Positions 25,601-38,329 of a DNA stretch of 64,000 nucleotides are shown here, in pieces. The position numbers and the translations under genes are program-made. Position 1 is the stretch's first letter. Every line of letters begins with the position of its first letter. The DNA is from Rotaria macrura. Lineage: Eukaryota > Rotifera > Eurotatoria > Philodinida > Philodinidae. Where the stretch lies: the NCBI GenBank assembly GCA_900239685.1, contig OENT01000165.1:113648-177647 (forward strand). The letters run 5' to 3'. Below the pieces are notes generated by a model. It was given only the letters and a program-made list of their open reading frames with translations. It searched no databases and was not told where the DNA came from.

Positions 25601-27712
25601 TGTTCATGGAAATTCTAAAACTGTTTGTAAACCGAAACAATGCAATGAATATTACAATTGTGATACAAATGCTAATTGTCTTATTAATGAAAATACACAG
25701 AAATACGAATGTACATGTAAACCAGGTGTGTATTATCATATCGAGACGAAATAGACTGATCATGCTGTTATGTGTGTCTATTTTTTTTGCTTGACAGGAT
25801 TTTATGGTGATGGATACTCATGTACAGCACATTTTTGTTCATCGGATGGTGATTGCGGATATAATGCACATTGCCTACCCGATGAACAACGGCCAGGATT
25901 CAGTAAATGTGTTTGTGATCCAGGATATCTTAATGATGGTACAACATTTTCAACGTGTGTCAAGGATGGTAACAAAATGAAAAGATGTTTAAACGAACTA
26001 AACTAATAAGTTTTGTTTTTTTCTTTTAGTTATTTCATGCAATATTGAAAATAAATGTCATATTAATGCTCAATGTGTATACAACGAACGTATAGATCGA
26101 CATGTATGCTTATGTCGAACTGGCTACAAAGGTGATGGAATAACATGTCGACATGAACGTAAGAAATTTAAATATAAAAAAATATAGTCGTTGTATTTTT
26201 TATTTATATAATCCATTTTTAGATTCTTGTCTTGAGAATGCTACAATTTGTTCATCATCAGCTGCTTGTATTTATGATTCCATGCTACAGGATAATGTTT
26301 GTTCGTGTCTAGATGGTTTTGTAGGCGATGGAATACAGTAAGTTTCTTTTTTTTCTTGATGAATAAGCTGAAACGAAAAGTAAATCATTCATCTGGAATC
26401 TAGTTGTTCAGAAACACTTGGTGGACCCAAAGAACAATTCTTAATTGTTAATCAAGGACAAACTATTTTAAAAGTACCTTTGACAGCATCAGGTTTAACA
26501 AATAATAACGATAATCGTCTTCTGTATGTACCACGTGAGTATAGAAGTTTAACATTCTTTTCTAAAAAAAAACACGTATGCACATAATTTATCTCGCATT
26601 TATATAGGAATGCGTGCAGTCGGTATTTCGACTGACTGTCAACAACAATTTGTTTTTTTTACTGATACAGCAGGAAAGACAATACAACGAATGAAGTACG
26701 ATGGTAGTGAGCAAAAGATAATTCTTAGTGGTAATAGAACGAACATAAAAACAAATTCGACGTAAATTATACAACCTTATCGTTCTTAGGTCTTGGAAGT
26801 CCTGAAGGCATTGCTATTGATTGGGTATCACGTTTAGTGTTCTGGACCGATTCATTACTAAAACGTATTGAAGTGGCTAAATTAGATGGTAGCCTTCGTA
26901 AAGTACTTCTTGATAAAAACATTCAAAATCCACGTGGTATTGCCGTCAATCCAGAGCTTGGGTTTGTTGAAATTGGATACAAAAGAAAACATTAATTTCA
27001 TTCGTTTTCCATTTTTTCTAAGATATGTCTTTTGGACAGATTGGAATCGACAAAATCCTCGTATTGAACGTGCCAATATGGATGGAAGTGAACGTAAAAT
27101 TCTTGTTTCCGATAAACTTGGTTTACCCAATGGTCTTTACTACGATCATCACCGTCGAGAGCTATGTTGGGGAGATGCAAAAATGAAAACCATTGAATGC
27201 GTCCGAGATGATGGATCCAATCGACGCGTTATTTTAGCTGATCAGACAACTATGATATTTGGTCTTAGTGATGGACTACAATATGCATATTGGACAGATT
27301 GGTCTACGTAAGTCAATTATATAAAATGATTCAGATAGGTGTGTTTTTTTCTTCGAATACTTAGCAATAAAATTGGTCGTATTGATAAATCACCAAGTCA
27401 TACACCCGATAGTGTACTTTTACCATCAGGAGGCAATGGAAAACTATATGGATTAGTTGCAGTTAAAGCCTCGTGTCCAAATGATAGTAAAAAGAAAATA
27501 ATTATGAATTAATTCAAGATGAGTGCATAAATTGTTTTCTTCTTTTAGTTAATAACGTTTGTAGTGAAAATAATGATTGTACGGTTGGTCAATTATGTTT
27601 ACCGAATTTAAGTCTTCGTGCAAAACGCGTTTGTCTATGTGCTGATAACGCTGGTTTACAATGTCTTCTTCGTGAACGACCACCGCCACCACCTCTACCT
27701 CGACTTGGTTAG
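22651..27712 (+). CDS. NID: nidogen (basement-membrane glycoprotein)
   Basis: 22 exons, with introns mostly 50-95 nt, encode 1,220 aa (human nidogen-1 is ~1,247). Exon ends: 22857, 23071, 23321, 23595, 23775, 23959, 24150, 24447, 24734, 25032, 25221, 25416, 25725, 25968, 26158, 26337, 26534, 26730, 26961, 27307, 27486, 27712. Domain order: signal peptide (MFLSYKNQ…CLLTLLCF), NIDO domain (INTNGFLSF … FWADID … [15 protein letters not shown]), one EGF, G2F beta-barrel ([12 protein letters not shown]…), about seven EGF-like modules including a calcium-binding DINEC type, then five YWTD-type LDLR-B blades ([26 protein letters not shown]) and a final Cys-rich EGF-like end. Nidogen links laminin to collagen IV in basement membranes. 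The vertebrate thyroglobulin-1 module is not seen. The start at 22651 is chosen for the signal peptide; an in-frame ATG lies upstream at 22573. Confidence 0.93.
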
Positions 27713-27947
27713 ACTTCAGCTAATTTCATATTGTCGTTCGTTTGTTTTTCATGACATTAACTGTGTGTCTTTTATTACCATGTACTATTTTCTGATTTAT
27801 TCGACTTTTTTTCGCGTGTTACGTGAAATGTCGAAACTTGATAGATATCGCTAGTAATCTATTGAAATTTGAAAAGAAAGAAACTTTCATTTAGAATCGG
27901 CGAATGATAGAGAAACAATCATATGCATATGAGTCATGTTAGACTAA

Positions 27948-27953
27948 AATAAA
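27948..27953 (+). terminator. AATAAA poly(A) signal, nidogen
   Basis: The hexamer lies 236 nt past the nidogen stop and 260 nt before the next gene's first coding exon. Confidence 0.45.
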
Positions 27954-28198
27954 AGAAACAGAGGGATTAAAGAAAGAAAGGATAGTTGGAAAAAGCAGTG
28001 TTGCAAAATCTTTACATGATTTCCCATATTTCAACAACAGATGGAGTATTTACGTATTTTTATCAATTCAATAAATCTATAGATCCCCTGGTTTGAATAA
28101 TTTTGATAGAATACGAAAAGCGACACGAAATAAACTTTCTTACATCATTTCGATACGTTTTTTGCAATGTTGCCCATCTGATAAAAATAAAACTTTTT

Positions 28199-28200
28199 AG
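28199..28200 (+). promoter_or_regulatory. candidate splice acceptor just before the PARP start (trans- or cis-splice)
   Basis: The sequence AACTTTTTAG ends 8 nt before the ATG at 28209, forming a good polypyrimidine-AG acceptor with no identified upstream coding exon. Rotifers use spliced-leader trans-splicing, so this could be a leader acceptor. It could also end an ordinary 5'-UTR intron. This is inference from the local motif only. Confidence 0.4.
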
Positions 28201-28208
28201 ATGACAAT

Positions 28209-30902
28209 ATGTTTCAAGCATCTTCAAAAACTGATACAATACATACCAATAATAATAGTAATGAAGCAGATCCCTTATCACCGCCAACAAAACGACAACG
28301 TTCATTAATCAACTCAGATTCATGTCTTCCAAATGATTCATCATCTGTTTTATGTGATTTGATACCTGTTTGTGCTAAAGAAAACACAGAAGAGTGTAAA
28401 TCATGTGGAAAACAAGAAACACTATTGCGAACATTTAATTGTCCTTCCGTACACAGCTTTTGTTTGAATTGTATTTTTAATTGGACAAAGAAACACATTC
28501 AGGTAGAAAACATCAATTGAGAAAAATCTTCAAAAATTGAATACTACTTATACGCATCTTGTAGACAAAGACATCGCCAGTATGCTTAGTCGTTGATTGT
28601 GGTTATCTATTGAAAAATGAAGATCTTGAAGATTTACCGATCACGATAAAAGATCATCAAATACTTCTTCAATTAATTCAAATTGAAATAGATAAAAACA
28701 ATCGAATAAATAATCTTCGTGTTAAATGTGACAAATGCTATTTATACATTGATCAACATGATTATTTTATGCATAAAAATGAATGTTTAGGACGTTCATT
28801 GACTATACCATGTGAAACATGTTATTGTCCTATTTTAATTCATGATTATGAACAACACATGCTCATTTGTACTAATGATAATAATTCAACATTAGCTCAA
28901 TTTTTATGTAAACATTCACAAAATCCTACAATCGATGATAAAATTATAAAATTATTCATTTGTTCATGGCAACGAAAATATCGACGAGCGGTCGATATTT
29001 ATGAAATGATAGAAGAACTCAATAGAACAAATGGTACGCTTGCATTTGTTTTTTTTTGTTAGCCATTTGTATGCATATGGTTTTTCTCGTCTATTTTTTC
29101 ATAAACTAGGTTTTACTAAAGAAATGTGTGATGTATGTAAAAACAGCATACAATCAGATCAGTTCTATTTCGTCAATTGTTATGACAATCATTCATTATG
29201 TTTAGTATGTTACAAACAACGTCTAACCATTCAAGTAAGTTGGTCTATGAAATATAGTAGTTAACAAGATCATCACTTAATCGAGCATGTGAGCAGAAAA
29301 GTAGAATATATGAAATTTCGTGAGAAAGACAACAGTTGCAGCATTATAATGATTCACATTAGATATAAATCAAATCCGATTGAAAATGTTCAACTGTCAT
29401 CGGTTAGCAGTGAGTACTGTTGAATGACTAAATGCGTAAATGATTTCAAAGATTAATCATTTGATCTTGTTGGATAAAACAATGAAACGTAGGCTGTTGC
29501 GATATAAAATTTAGAATAGTAATAATCTGGATATTGATTGCTTCAATTCAGAGTAGGAATCCATTTGAAGATTAAGAAGAGTAGTCATCAATAGAAAGAA
29601 GAAATACGGCGACCTAGTTTTTCCACATCTAATCGTATCATAATAGTGTGGATCATCAACGTGTCTATTTGGAAGTTCTTGCCGTTTGTCAATGACAAAT
29701 ATTTGTAAAAAGAATACAATATTTAAATTTAAAAAATAATAGAGCGAGTACACGACTCAATGACGTTCTTCTAACACTTATGTAAATCAAATTGTTGAGA
29801 AGACAAACATTTCCACATGAAAGAGCAGATTTATAGTGTGCAGTACAAATATTGAAAAATCCGAAAGATTTAATTCAATATTTGAATGCATCCTTTTCGA
29901 TCGACTCATATTCATGATGAAAAACTGATAAGGACTTCATGTATCTTTGGTTACCTATGAAATTTTCTTCCCATCTATGGATTCTGAATTCAACGAATCT
30001 ATAGCTGAAAATGTTTCGTTTCCATTTAACATGATATTTTATTCATATTCGAGGTTCATACCGATTTTATGAATCAAATATGAATTTTTTTTCAATTCAA
30101 CAAATTTTCATTTGGTGAAGTTCATTTCGGAATATGGCAAAGAAAATGAATTTGAGATTTGATAATTTCTTTTGAAAAACAACAAGAAGCTGAAATTTAA
30201 AAAACATTTATTCTTATGTTTTTATTTACAGATGGACAATAATGAAATATTGACATGCCATCAATGCAGTTATCATTTACAAGATAAAGATTTATCGGAG
30301 GCTCGCGTATTGACTAGTGAAGAAATTCTTTTATTTCAAAATTATCAGAGTAAAAAAGTCTTCGAGTCATACAACAATCTTTATGGCGAAGAAGATACAG
30401 ATGATTTGCATCCTGTTGTTCAACAGCAAAATGAAACAACGATAATGATAAATAATAATGATACACCTCGCCGAAAATGTGATCTATGTTCAAAACAATA
30501 TTCATATGGCGATATATTTGTATTAAGTTGCAATTGTAAAATATGTTACGACTGTTTTGCTAATGAAGTTAATCGTCAGCAAACAACAGCAAATGAATTA
30601 CTCAGTTAGTGATTTTTATGGACATATGTTTTATTGACATTAACTAAAATAAGAAAACAAACTATATTATTTATTTTTCATTCTAGTTTGTTCACTTTGT
30701 CGTAGTCCAATAAAACATAACGATTTATCAAATTTACGTTTAACACCGGTTGAAATTCAAGCAATACAATTGTATCAGCAAGGAAAACTATTTGAATTTG
30801 AACATGCAATACATTTTAATAAACAAAAACTTAATCAGGTAAAATTTGTTTTGTACAAACTCGCTTTTTACATCACATAATTTGTCATTAATTAAGACAA
30901 TA

Positions 30903-30934
<32 letters not shown>

Positions 30935-32242
30935 TAATAATAACAACTATGATGACAATGATGATGATGTCGATATACTACTTTTGAACCAGCAACAGTG
31001 CTTGCCTAAATATTGGGCGTTACCAATGTTAACGAATTTTTCTCGCCATACACTTAATCCTCAATCAACAGAATATCAATTTGTGACTGATAAATTTAAT
31101 CAGAGTTGGACCCAGTTCAGAAATCATCAAGCTGCTGTTGCTCCCATTCCGTTTCCAGTACCGCCACCTCCTCATCCACCACCGTCATCGATGCAAACAC
31201 TGCCGTCGACAGGTTTTATTCAACCAATGAATAGTACTCCACTCGGACACATTCAACCAATGCAACAAGTAGCTCAAATGCAAGTTCCAATCACAAATAA
31301 CAACGTTTCAGTTTCAAGTCAAATCATATCAAATCATGGTTTTCCAACTTTTCACTATACTATTCCTTTTGGAACCAATGTCATTATTCCGTCACCTCAA
31401 CAAGGAACATTGTCCGGGACTTCTTCTTCCCCTTACATTCAACAGCAGCTTTATCGATCACATATTTCTCGGGCACGGGCAAGAACTCGAATTGCGTTAC
31501 CTACAAATAGTAATGCAGTATCATCTGGTCTGTCAAGAACTGGTAGTGAAGGCGTGAACATCCCGACAGTAATTCAAATAGAGAGAATACAAAATCAACG
31601 TTGGTATAAACAATACTCAGCACATGAATGTGAATTTCGACAAAAATTAGGCAAACAAACAGAGCAGTGGCTTTTTCATGGTAAAAGACGAACAGTTCTA
31701 TATGTTGAATTTCATCGAATGTTGTATTCTTCGTTTTTATGCTTTAGGTTGTGATGAACAATCATCGAAAAATATTGAAGTCGAATGTTTCAATCGTTCA
31801 TACGCTGGTCAACATGGTAGGTTAGATATGTGAGAAGAAAAGTTACAAATTAAAAACTTGCTGTTCTTTTTAGCCACAGCTTTCGGACAAGGTTGTTATT
31901 TTGCACGGGACTCATTGTACAGCCATAGCTATTCGTTACCTGATCGTAGTGGTATTCGCCGAATGTTTCTTGGTGAATAAAATTTTATTTCATCGGAAAA
32001 TGGTTAACATGGGTTTTATTGTTTTTTTAGCTCGAGTCCTAGTCGGTAATACAATCCAAGGAAATTCGACAATGCGTGTTCCACCAACTGGCTATGATAC
32101 TACCGGTGACGGCCGAAGTATTTTCGGTATTTTTACATATTAATTTCTTTATCTATTCGAAAAGCTTTTATTCTTAACTTTTTTTTCAGTAACATATCAT
32201 GATTCTCAAGCGTATGCCGAATATTTGATAAGTTATCGGTGA
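28209..32242 (+). CDS. RING / TRAF-type zinc finger / PARP fusion (probable mono-ADP-ribosyltransferase)
   Basis: Ten exons (28209-28502, 28565-29033, 29110-29234, 30232-30604, 30687-30838, 30897-31680, 31748-31816, 31874-31972, 32031-32126, 32190-32242) encode 837 aa. Order: basic PTKRQR; RING-HC (ECKSC … CPSVHSFCLNC … CLVVDC, about 62-110); two TRAF-like C2HC fingers (CDKC…HKNEC, CETC…HMLIC, about 153-200); two further RING-like units (CDVC…CLVC…CHQC, then CDLC…CYDC…CSLC); a poly-Asn run; a Pro/Gln-rich linker; a C-terminal PARP catalytic domain (WLFHG … GQGCYFARDS … SIFVTYHDSQAYAEYLI). The catalytic triad reads H-Y-I rather than H-Y-E, which in PARP10-like enzymes goes with mono-ADP-ribosylation. 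Zinc fingers suggest E3 ligase activity. The pairing of both activities is inferred. Confidence 0.85.
29235..30231 (+). other. 997-nt intron of the PARP fusion gene
   Basis: It lies between the second RING's CYKQRLTIQ and its completing CHQC half, with phase 0 kept. No exon or transposon end was recognised. The neighbouring introns of this gene are 57-82 nt. Confidence 0.7.
30903..30945 (+). repeat. (AAT)n trinucleotide repeat coding poly-Asn
   Basis: About 14 AAT/AAC codons in the frame of the PARP fusion exon 6 give an asparagine run followed by acidic residues. Repeat length is likely to vary between alleles. Confidence 0.85.
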
Positions 32243-32871
32243 TTAGAAAGTGAGAAAAAACAACGGACAACTCTGTATATCATATAATGTCTATCAAGAA
32301 TAATAGATGAAACAATCAATCAGTAGATATTTTTCTTGCTTGTGTTTTTTCCTTCGTTCGATAAATCCTTGTCATTTTGATTGTACAGGTATTTTTTCTG
32401 TTTTTTCTTTCTCCTTTATTTTTGAAAAAATGTTTTGTTTACCATTTGATATTAAACAAGGAAACGTATTTATGAAAAAAGAGTTCAAGAGTTAAATTTT
32501 TTCCAAAAACAAGTTAACTAATGTTGTGAAAATTTAAATTAAATAAGAAACTCTCCAGGATCTGGCCATGGATCGTTGGTTTATTATGCCCTATCAGACT
32601 CCTTGTAATATATACATTGAAAACTATTATCCATCTATGACCAATCTATTTTATGATTTGTTTTTGGTGGGTGTTTTCAAGTGCAATGTTCACGCCGTTT
32701 TGTGTATAAATGTCATTGTCACGTCAAGGTCTATTGATCACAAGTGAGAGACCGATATGAGAAAAGAACCAATAAAATATATACAAATGAAAAGATTTAT
32801 TACTATGAAAAACATTTGAGAAGAGAGTGAGATATTTTTTCATTTATCATTCAATACATTTTTATTTATAA
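32243..32871. other. intergenic, PARP fusion to cation transporter
   Basis: This holds the 3' end of the PARP gene and the 5' flank of the transporter. An AATAAA occurs at 32771 but is over 500 nt past the stop, so its assignment is unclear. No gene was seen. Confidence 0.5.
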
Positions 32872-35800
32872 ATGGCCGATTCAGAACATGATGAAACACG
32901 AGTTTTACCAAATACAACTATCCAAAGATTTTCCATAAGTAGAAATATCGCTAGACGACTTCATTTTATAGCAAACCGCCAACGATCATACAGTGCGTAC
33001 AGTAATAATGGTTTTACTCATGAAATGGATACTTTCAACGAGCAAACATTTACAATAACTCCACCCAGCTATGGTTACTTGGCGCATATACAGTCCTTTA
33101 AGCCTCTATGTCGCCCAGATGATAAGACTCTTCCAAAGAAAGTTAGGTAACTAATAGGAAACCTATTGTTTTCTTATTTTAATTTACGTCTCGCATTCAC
33201 ATGAAATAGTTATTTATTTTTGCAAAGCTGTATCATTTCTTGACAAAAACAACTACAATTTAGTTTTGTTGAAAATGTAAAAACGATGCATACTTACATC
33301 AAATAGATGAAAACTAGAATAGTGCTCAAAATGTAAGAATGCATACGAACTAAAATTGTTCCATAATATTCTTATTGTGAGGTTTTTCCCCAAGTATTTA
33401 ATTAGTTTTCATTCGAATCAAAAATATTTGGAAAACCAATGATGAAATTAGATGAGGAACCATGAATATGATAGTTTGCTTTTCTTCAATAACAGTTCTA
33501 ACTATATTTGATGAGCAAAAACCATCAGAAGTGAGTTGATGCAATATGAAACGGTTTTCAAAAACGCATTTCAGTCACTATGATCTTATTCATATATCAA
33601 AATTCTTGATTCATCAATGGTTAGAAGTTCGTTCGAAGCTGTTTTGATTTCTCTCTTCATATACAGACAAAGAATTCGAGGGTGAATCGCATAAAGATTA
33701 GATAACCAAATGAATATAATCAAATCAACTATGTTTTAAATTGAGCTTTGCCAGTAAAGAAATACTAAATAACTTGAACGGAACAGTACATTCACATGAT
33801 ATTGTTCATACATTTGTTCATATATATTTTACTGTGTTCTTTTTTCTTGGTCTTTCCATTGATTGTAGAGAGTTTTATGAAGATCAATTGGACTTAATAA
33901 CATCTATTGAAGATATTGTCCAACCAAAAAGTGATGAAACACTTGATCATGATACTGCTTATCAAAAACGACAGAAGCGAATAATAAAATCGTTGACAAT
34001 GATCACTTTAGTGACTAATATTGTTTGTTGTTTTCATGTTTCTTCTTGTTTATCTTCATTTTTTATCCATTATGATTTGGTTATTCATTGAAGATTCTTG
34101 TCATAATCAAAATAGCTGGTGCTGTAATATCAAAATCTCTTTCTGTGATTTCTTCAGTTGTTGACAGTGTTGTTGATCTTCTTACTGGCATTATAATAAT
34201 TTGGACAGCTCGCAAAATTAAGAAAAGAGATGTTTACAAATATCCCGGAGGTCATTATTTCACTTGAACAGCAATATAAAATAACATGCTGAACTTCACT
34301 TAGGACGAACACGTCTCGAACCAATTGCTGTTGTTGTACTCTCAGTCATAATGTGTTCGGCAAGTGTCGAAGTTATATTTCAAAGCGCAGGGACACTACA
34401 ACAAGATATTGAATATTTCTCCAATCAAAAGAATGCATCATCGACAAAAACATTACCTAGTCTCGAAATGAGCGTAGTGCCAATAGTGGCTATGGCTCTT
34501 ACTATTGGTAAGATTTATCATGCCTTTTTCTTGGTTTTGCACGAAAATAGAACATATTTTTTCATTCAAGTATCTAAAGCAATACTATTTCTCTTATGTT
34601 ATCGTATTAAAAGTCCAAGCATGCGTGCTCTTTCTGAAGATAATCGAAATGATGTAGCGTCTAATACTGTGGCACTTGTTTGTGGACTTATCGGTATGAT
34701 TTTATTCGCATGCTATTTTTAGTTGAGCTCAATGAAACTGGATTATTTGCATGTGTTCATTAAATTTATCAGATCAAAAAACTTGAAAATAGTCAAAAGT
34801 TAAAAAATTATTTTATTTGCTAGGTTCAAATGCTTTGCACGGCAGTATAGCTAAAGAAGCGATTGTAGTTGATCCAGCCGGCGCTATTCTCATTTCAATT
34901 TACATTATTATTTCTTGGATTCTACAAGCTAACAGTAAATATTGTTTATCTTCTTTTGATTGAAGAGCCGCCACTCTCGACTTTTTTCTATGCTTAATTT
35001 ATGTTTGTAAAGGAGCATTTATGAAGAAAGAAACGAACTACAATTCATTTTTTAGATTTCTTTGTGTGGTTGAATACCCACCATCTGAACATGTCAGAGC
35101 AAAATCTTAAGTTGATTTTTATGTACCGTAGTATAGCTAGACAATTCCGTATTTTGCGAGAGTTATTAATCTGCGATGAACATCATTCTCGAAACTTGTG
35201 TCATAAAAACCTGTTAAAACCATGGTTCGCACTATAGTTTCTGTTAAATTTCAAAAGATATGGAATCACAATGAATTCCAGAAAGTTGATGCGACTTTGG
35301 ATTGTGCATACGATGATGAAAAAATATGACACTGGCAAGTTCCCTCTAAACACCAAGAGCGTTTTAGATATCTATAATAAACATTGGTTTTTTTTTGAAA
35401 GAAATGCAACATTTAAAAAACAATGTCAGCAACTTACTTAAAATGAAAAGTCCATGTGCTAAATGGCACTTATTCTATGAAAAACTAATTTTGAGAGAAG
35501 CACAGGACTGATTCTCTTAAACTATATTTCATCTGGTGCACCGTTCAACGTTGATTCCCTATGCTAGATTTATTTTCCTTTCAAATCAGGACATGAAAGA
35601 ACAAAACCTCTAAATTATTTTTGTTTATTTCAACAACATAACCCTTTTGAAAAGACCACATCTAGAAATTGCTTTGTCACGAGCATGGCCTTCTCTTCGG
35701 GATGTATTCTCGTCTTTTTGTTAAAGAGAAAAGCTACAGAATCCTATCGAAGATTTAATCGAATTCTGCTTTTTTCGATAAAATAACAGTAGACAGACTT

Positions 35801-36585
35801 TGAAAAATCTATTGGTATTGAGGAATTTATGGCATCTGATCTTCTTCACTTTTACTGGACTCCAGAGAAACAGCATACTTGTAATATATAATCGTTTAAA
35901 TTATTGATTTTATCCAACTTTTGATTCTCTGTCTCTGAGCATAGTACAAATATTGTTTTGACTCCGTGGAGAATAATCTTCATTCGAATTGTCGAAACGA
36001 GCTTTTTCTAATTTTTGTAATAGTAGGTTCATAACACTCAAAAGTCTGTTTGGACTAAATTTCATGTGACGTATACAAACGAACTAAACATTGAGATTTT
36101 ATAGTTTCAAAAAATGTTTTATCGAACGCAAGTAACAAAAGTAAACACAAATGAATTCTGTCCATCGCTTCATTTATAGAAAAAGAAGAGCAAGAAGCGT
36201 TCAATTTTCTTGTGGGGATCCTTTTTGAACGATATTACAAACTGTTTTAAAATCATTTCGTTTTATCTCTTTCATAGAACAAATACGCCATCTAACAGGT
36301 CTCACAGCTGACCAATCATTTCTTATGCGACTCACTCATTTCGTTTATAACTATCGTGCTGACGTCGTTCAAAAGATTGATTACATTCAAGCATCTCATC
36401 ATGGAACTAATTTCTTTACTGAAGTTGATATTGGTCTACCAGGCGAAATGCCACTTGCCATGGCTCATGACATAGGTGGCGAACTACAAAATCAATTGGA
36501 AGCAATCGATGACATCGAACGAGCTTTTGTCCATCTCGATTTCGAATATTCACACATTCCGTCTAGTGAACATAAAATCGTTTGA
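32872..36585 (+). CDS. cation diffusion facilitator, manganese-type (MTP/Mn-CDF-like)
   Basis: Seven exons (32872-33146, 33869-34022, 34094-34250, 34304-34507, 34571-34693, 34824-34934, 36278-36585) encode 443 aa. A ~140-residue polar N-terminus is followed by the CDF membrane domain, beginning SLTMITLVTNIILVIIKIAG. The metal-site motifs in TM2 (DSVVD) and TM5 (DNRND) are both DxxxD, the pattern of Mn-transporting CDFs of plants and fungi rather than the HxxxD of zinc ZnTs. There is no His-rich loop. YPGGRTRLEPIAVVV precedes TM3. The C-terminal cytosolic domain (FTEVDIGLPGEMPLAMAHDI … IERAFVHLDFEYSH) matches the ferredoxin-like dimer domain of that subfamily. It probably exports Mn2+ (or a related divalent ion) by proton antiport into vesicles or out of the cell. 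The substrate is inferred from the motifs. Confidence 0.88.
34935..36277 (+). other. 1.34-kb intron of the cation transporter gene
   Basis: It separates the last TM segment (…IISWILQAN) from the cytosolic domain (KQIRHLTG…), phase kept. No exon or transposon end was recognised. Intron 1 of the same gene (33147-33868) is also long at 722 nt, while the other four are 53-130 nt. Confidence 0.7.
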
Positions 36586-38329
36586 TTCTTCCATTTTGGT
36601 TAACTTGCTACTTACAAAGAATGCATGATTTTATTTTACATAACTATAAATTCCTGGAATAAGGATATTTTCAATTCTAATTCAAATTTCTTTTAAACGT
36701 TGGACGTATATATATATATATGATTGTTCTCTGAAGATGATGAATGTGCAGAGAAAAGGGCAAATTTCTGCTCACAAAATTATACAAATCTCCATGAAAT
36801 GAACAATCGCGTCATTTAACTCTCACTAATACAATGGTACACTTGGAGAGCCTCTTTTTAGAAGTGAATTCATCCGTACATAAGAAAAGCTGGTATTCTC
36901 TGATCATCAAGTAATTTATCAAGTAGGGCGTTGTCAGAATGGAAATGTTGCACTTGACAGCGATGATGAAAACATCTGACGAAGAAAATAGACGAAAGTA
37001 AATGGATTTCTATCGATCATGATTTGCAGGTTCTTGTAAAGCGGTTTTCTGAAATCTTGTTTTCTACGATTGCCGTAAACAAGAGTGATGAGTAAAAAAA
37101 TAATCGACGTTCTCTAATATTATTTTGTTTCATTCATATACTATGAAAACTTTGTTCGATCAAACATAAATTATCCAATCGAATTCAACACTCCTATACG
37201 CATCTATATATTTTGACATATTTGTTCATAATTTTTTTGCTTACATTCATCAACAAAGATGAAAAAAATACCTATGCAAACACAAAAGTTAATTCATTGA
37301 TCATCTATTTAAGTAATGTGCAATTTTAATATTTAAGGAGAAAGGGTCGTTTAGATTCTGTCACAGTATAGGATTGTTTTTTTTTACCATAGAATGTTTT
37401 CAGTTTTTCATTAGTGATAATGTGACTTTAGAAGATTTTTCTCTCTCTTTTCATTTGTTCGACGGACGAAAGAGTAATAATTTTACATTTTATTTAAGTT
37501 TATTACATGCTGTGTAAAGTGCACCTTACAAAGAAAATATATAGGGCCTGGTAATGACAGTTCTACGAAAGCAAAAGTTATGAAATCATCAAACGGGTAG
37601 AAGAAAGCATCGTGCAAACGGTAATCATGAAACATTGTACTCACACAACATAATCTTAACGAACAACGACACAAATTGATTCTATTCTAAAGTTTGCACT
37701 TCGATCAATGTTTCCAGAAAAATTTGATTTGATTTAAAGTTAAAAATGTACAAAAACAAGCATGAAATTGATCATTTGAATCAAACATGATGGTTACGCA
37801 TATTTTGATTTCTGAAAATTCTTTACTAGATGACTCAAATGTTATTCACACTGAGTTGATAAGTGATTTCTTTATTATATCAACGAAAAATATGCCTTGA
37901 AGGACTTACGTCCCTCAAATATCCACAACGAACGTGTATAATATTTTCATATTCAATATTCCTTTTTCCGTTTTGAATAATCAATAAATAGGAATAAATA
38001 AGTCGACCAATCACTATGTAAAATTTATACTGTGCGTCGTTTTTCGCAAATATTTATTCGTTTTGTTTTTCGATGTTTCGAGCGAGCGAGTTTTCGTCAT
38101 TTTTATTGGATGTTACAGCGAAAAAAAACCAGAAACACGCATAACAGAACAAAAAGAACAGAAAAGAAAAAGAAATAGTATCATTCCAAGACACAAAAAA
38201 AACAGAAAGAACAAGATTTAGATTCTATACATACAAAAACGATATCTTTTCCGTATGTTCAAGTAGAAACAGAAGAAGAACGTACAAGAGCACAAATGCG
38301 AAGGGACGTGCAAAAAATAAATTAATTAA
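36586..38329. other. convergent intergenic region
   Basis: It lies between the ends of the transporter (+) and slingshot (-) genes and should hold both 3' UTRs. It includes a TA run (36708-36722) and A-rich tracts near 38110-38220. No gene was seen. Confidence 0.55.
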
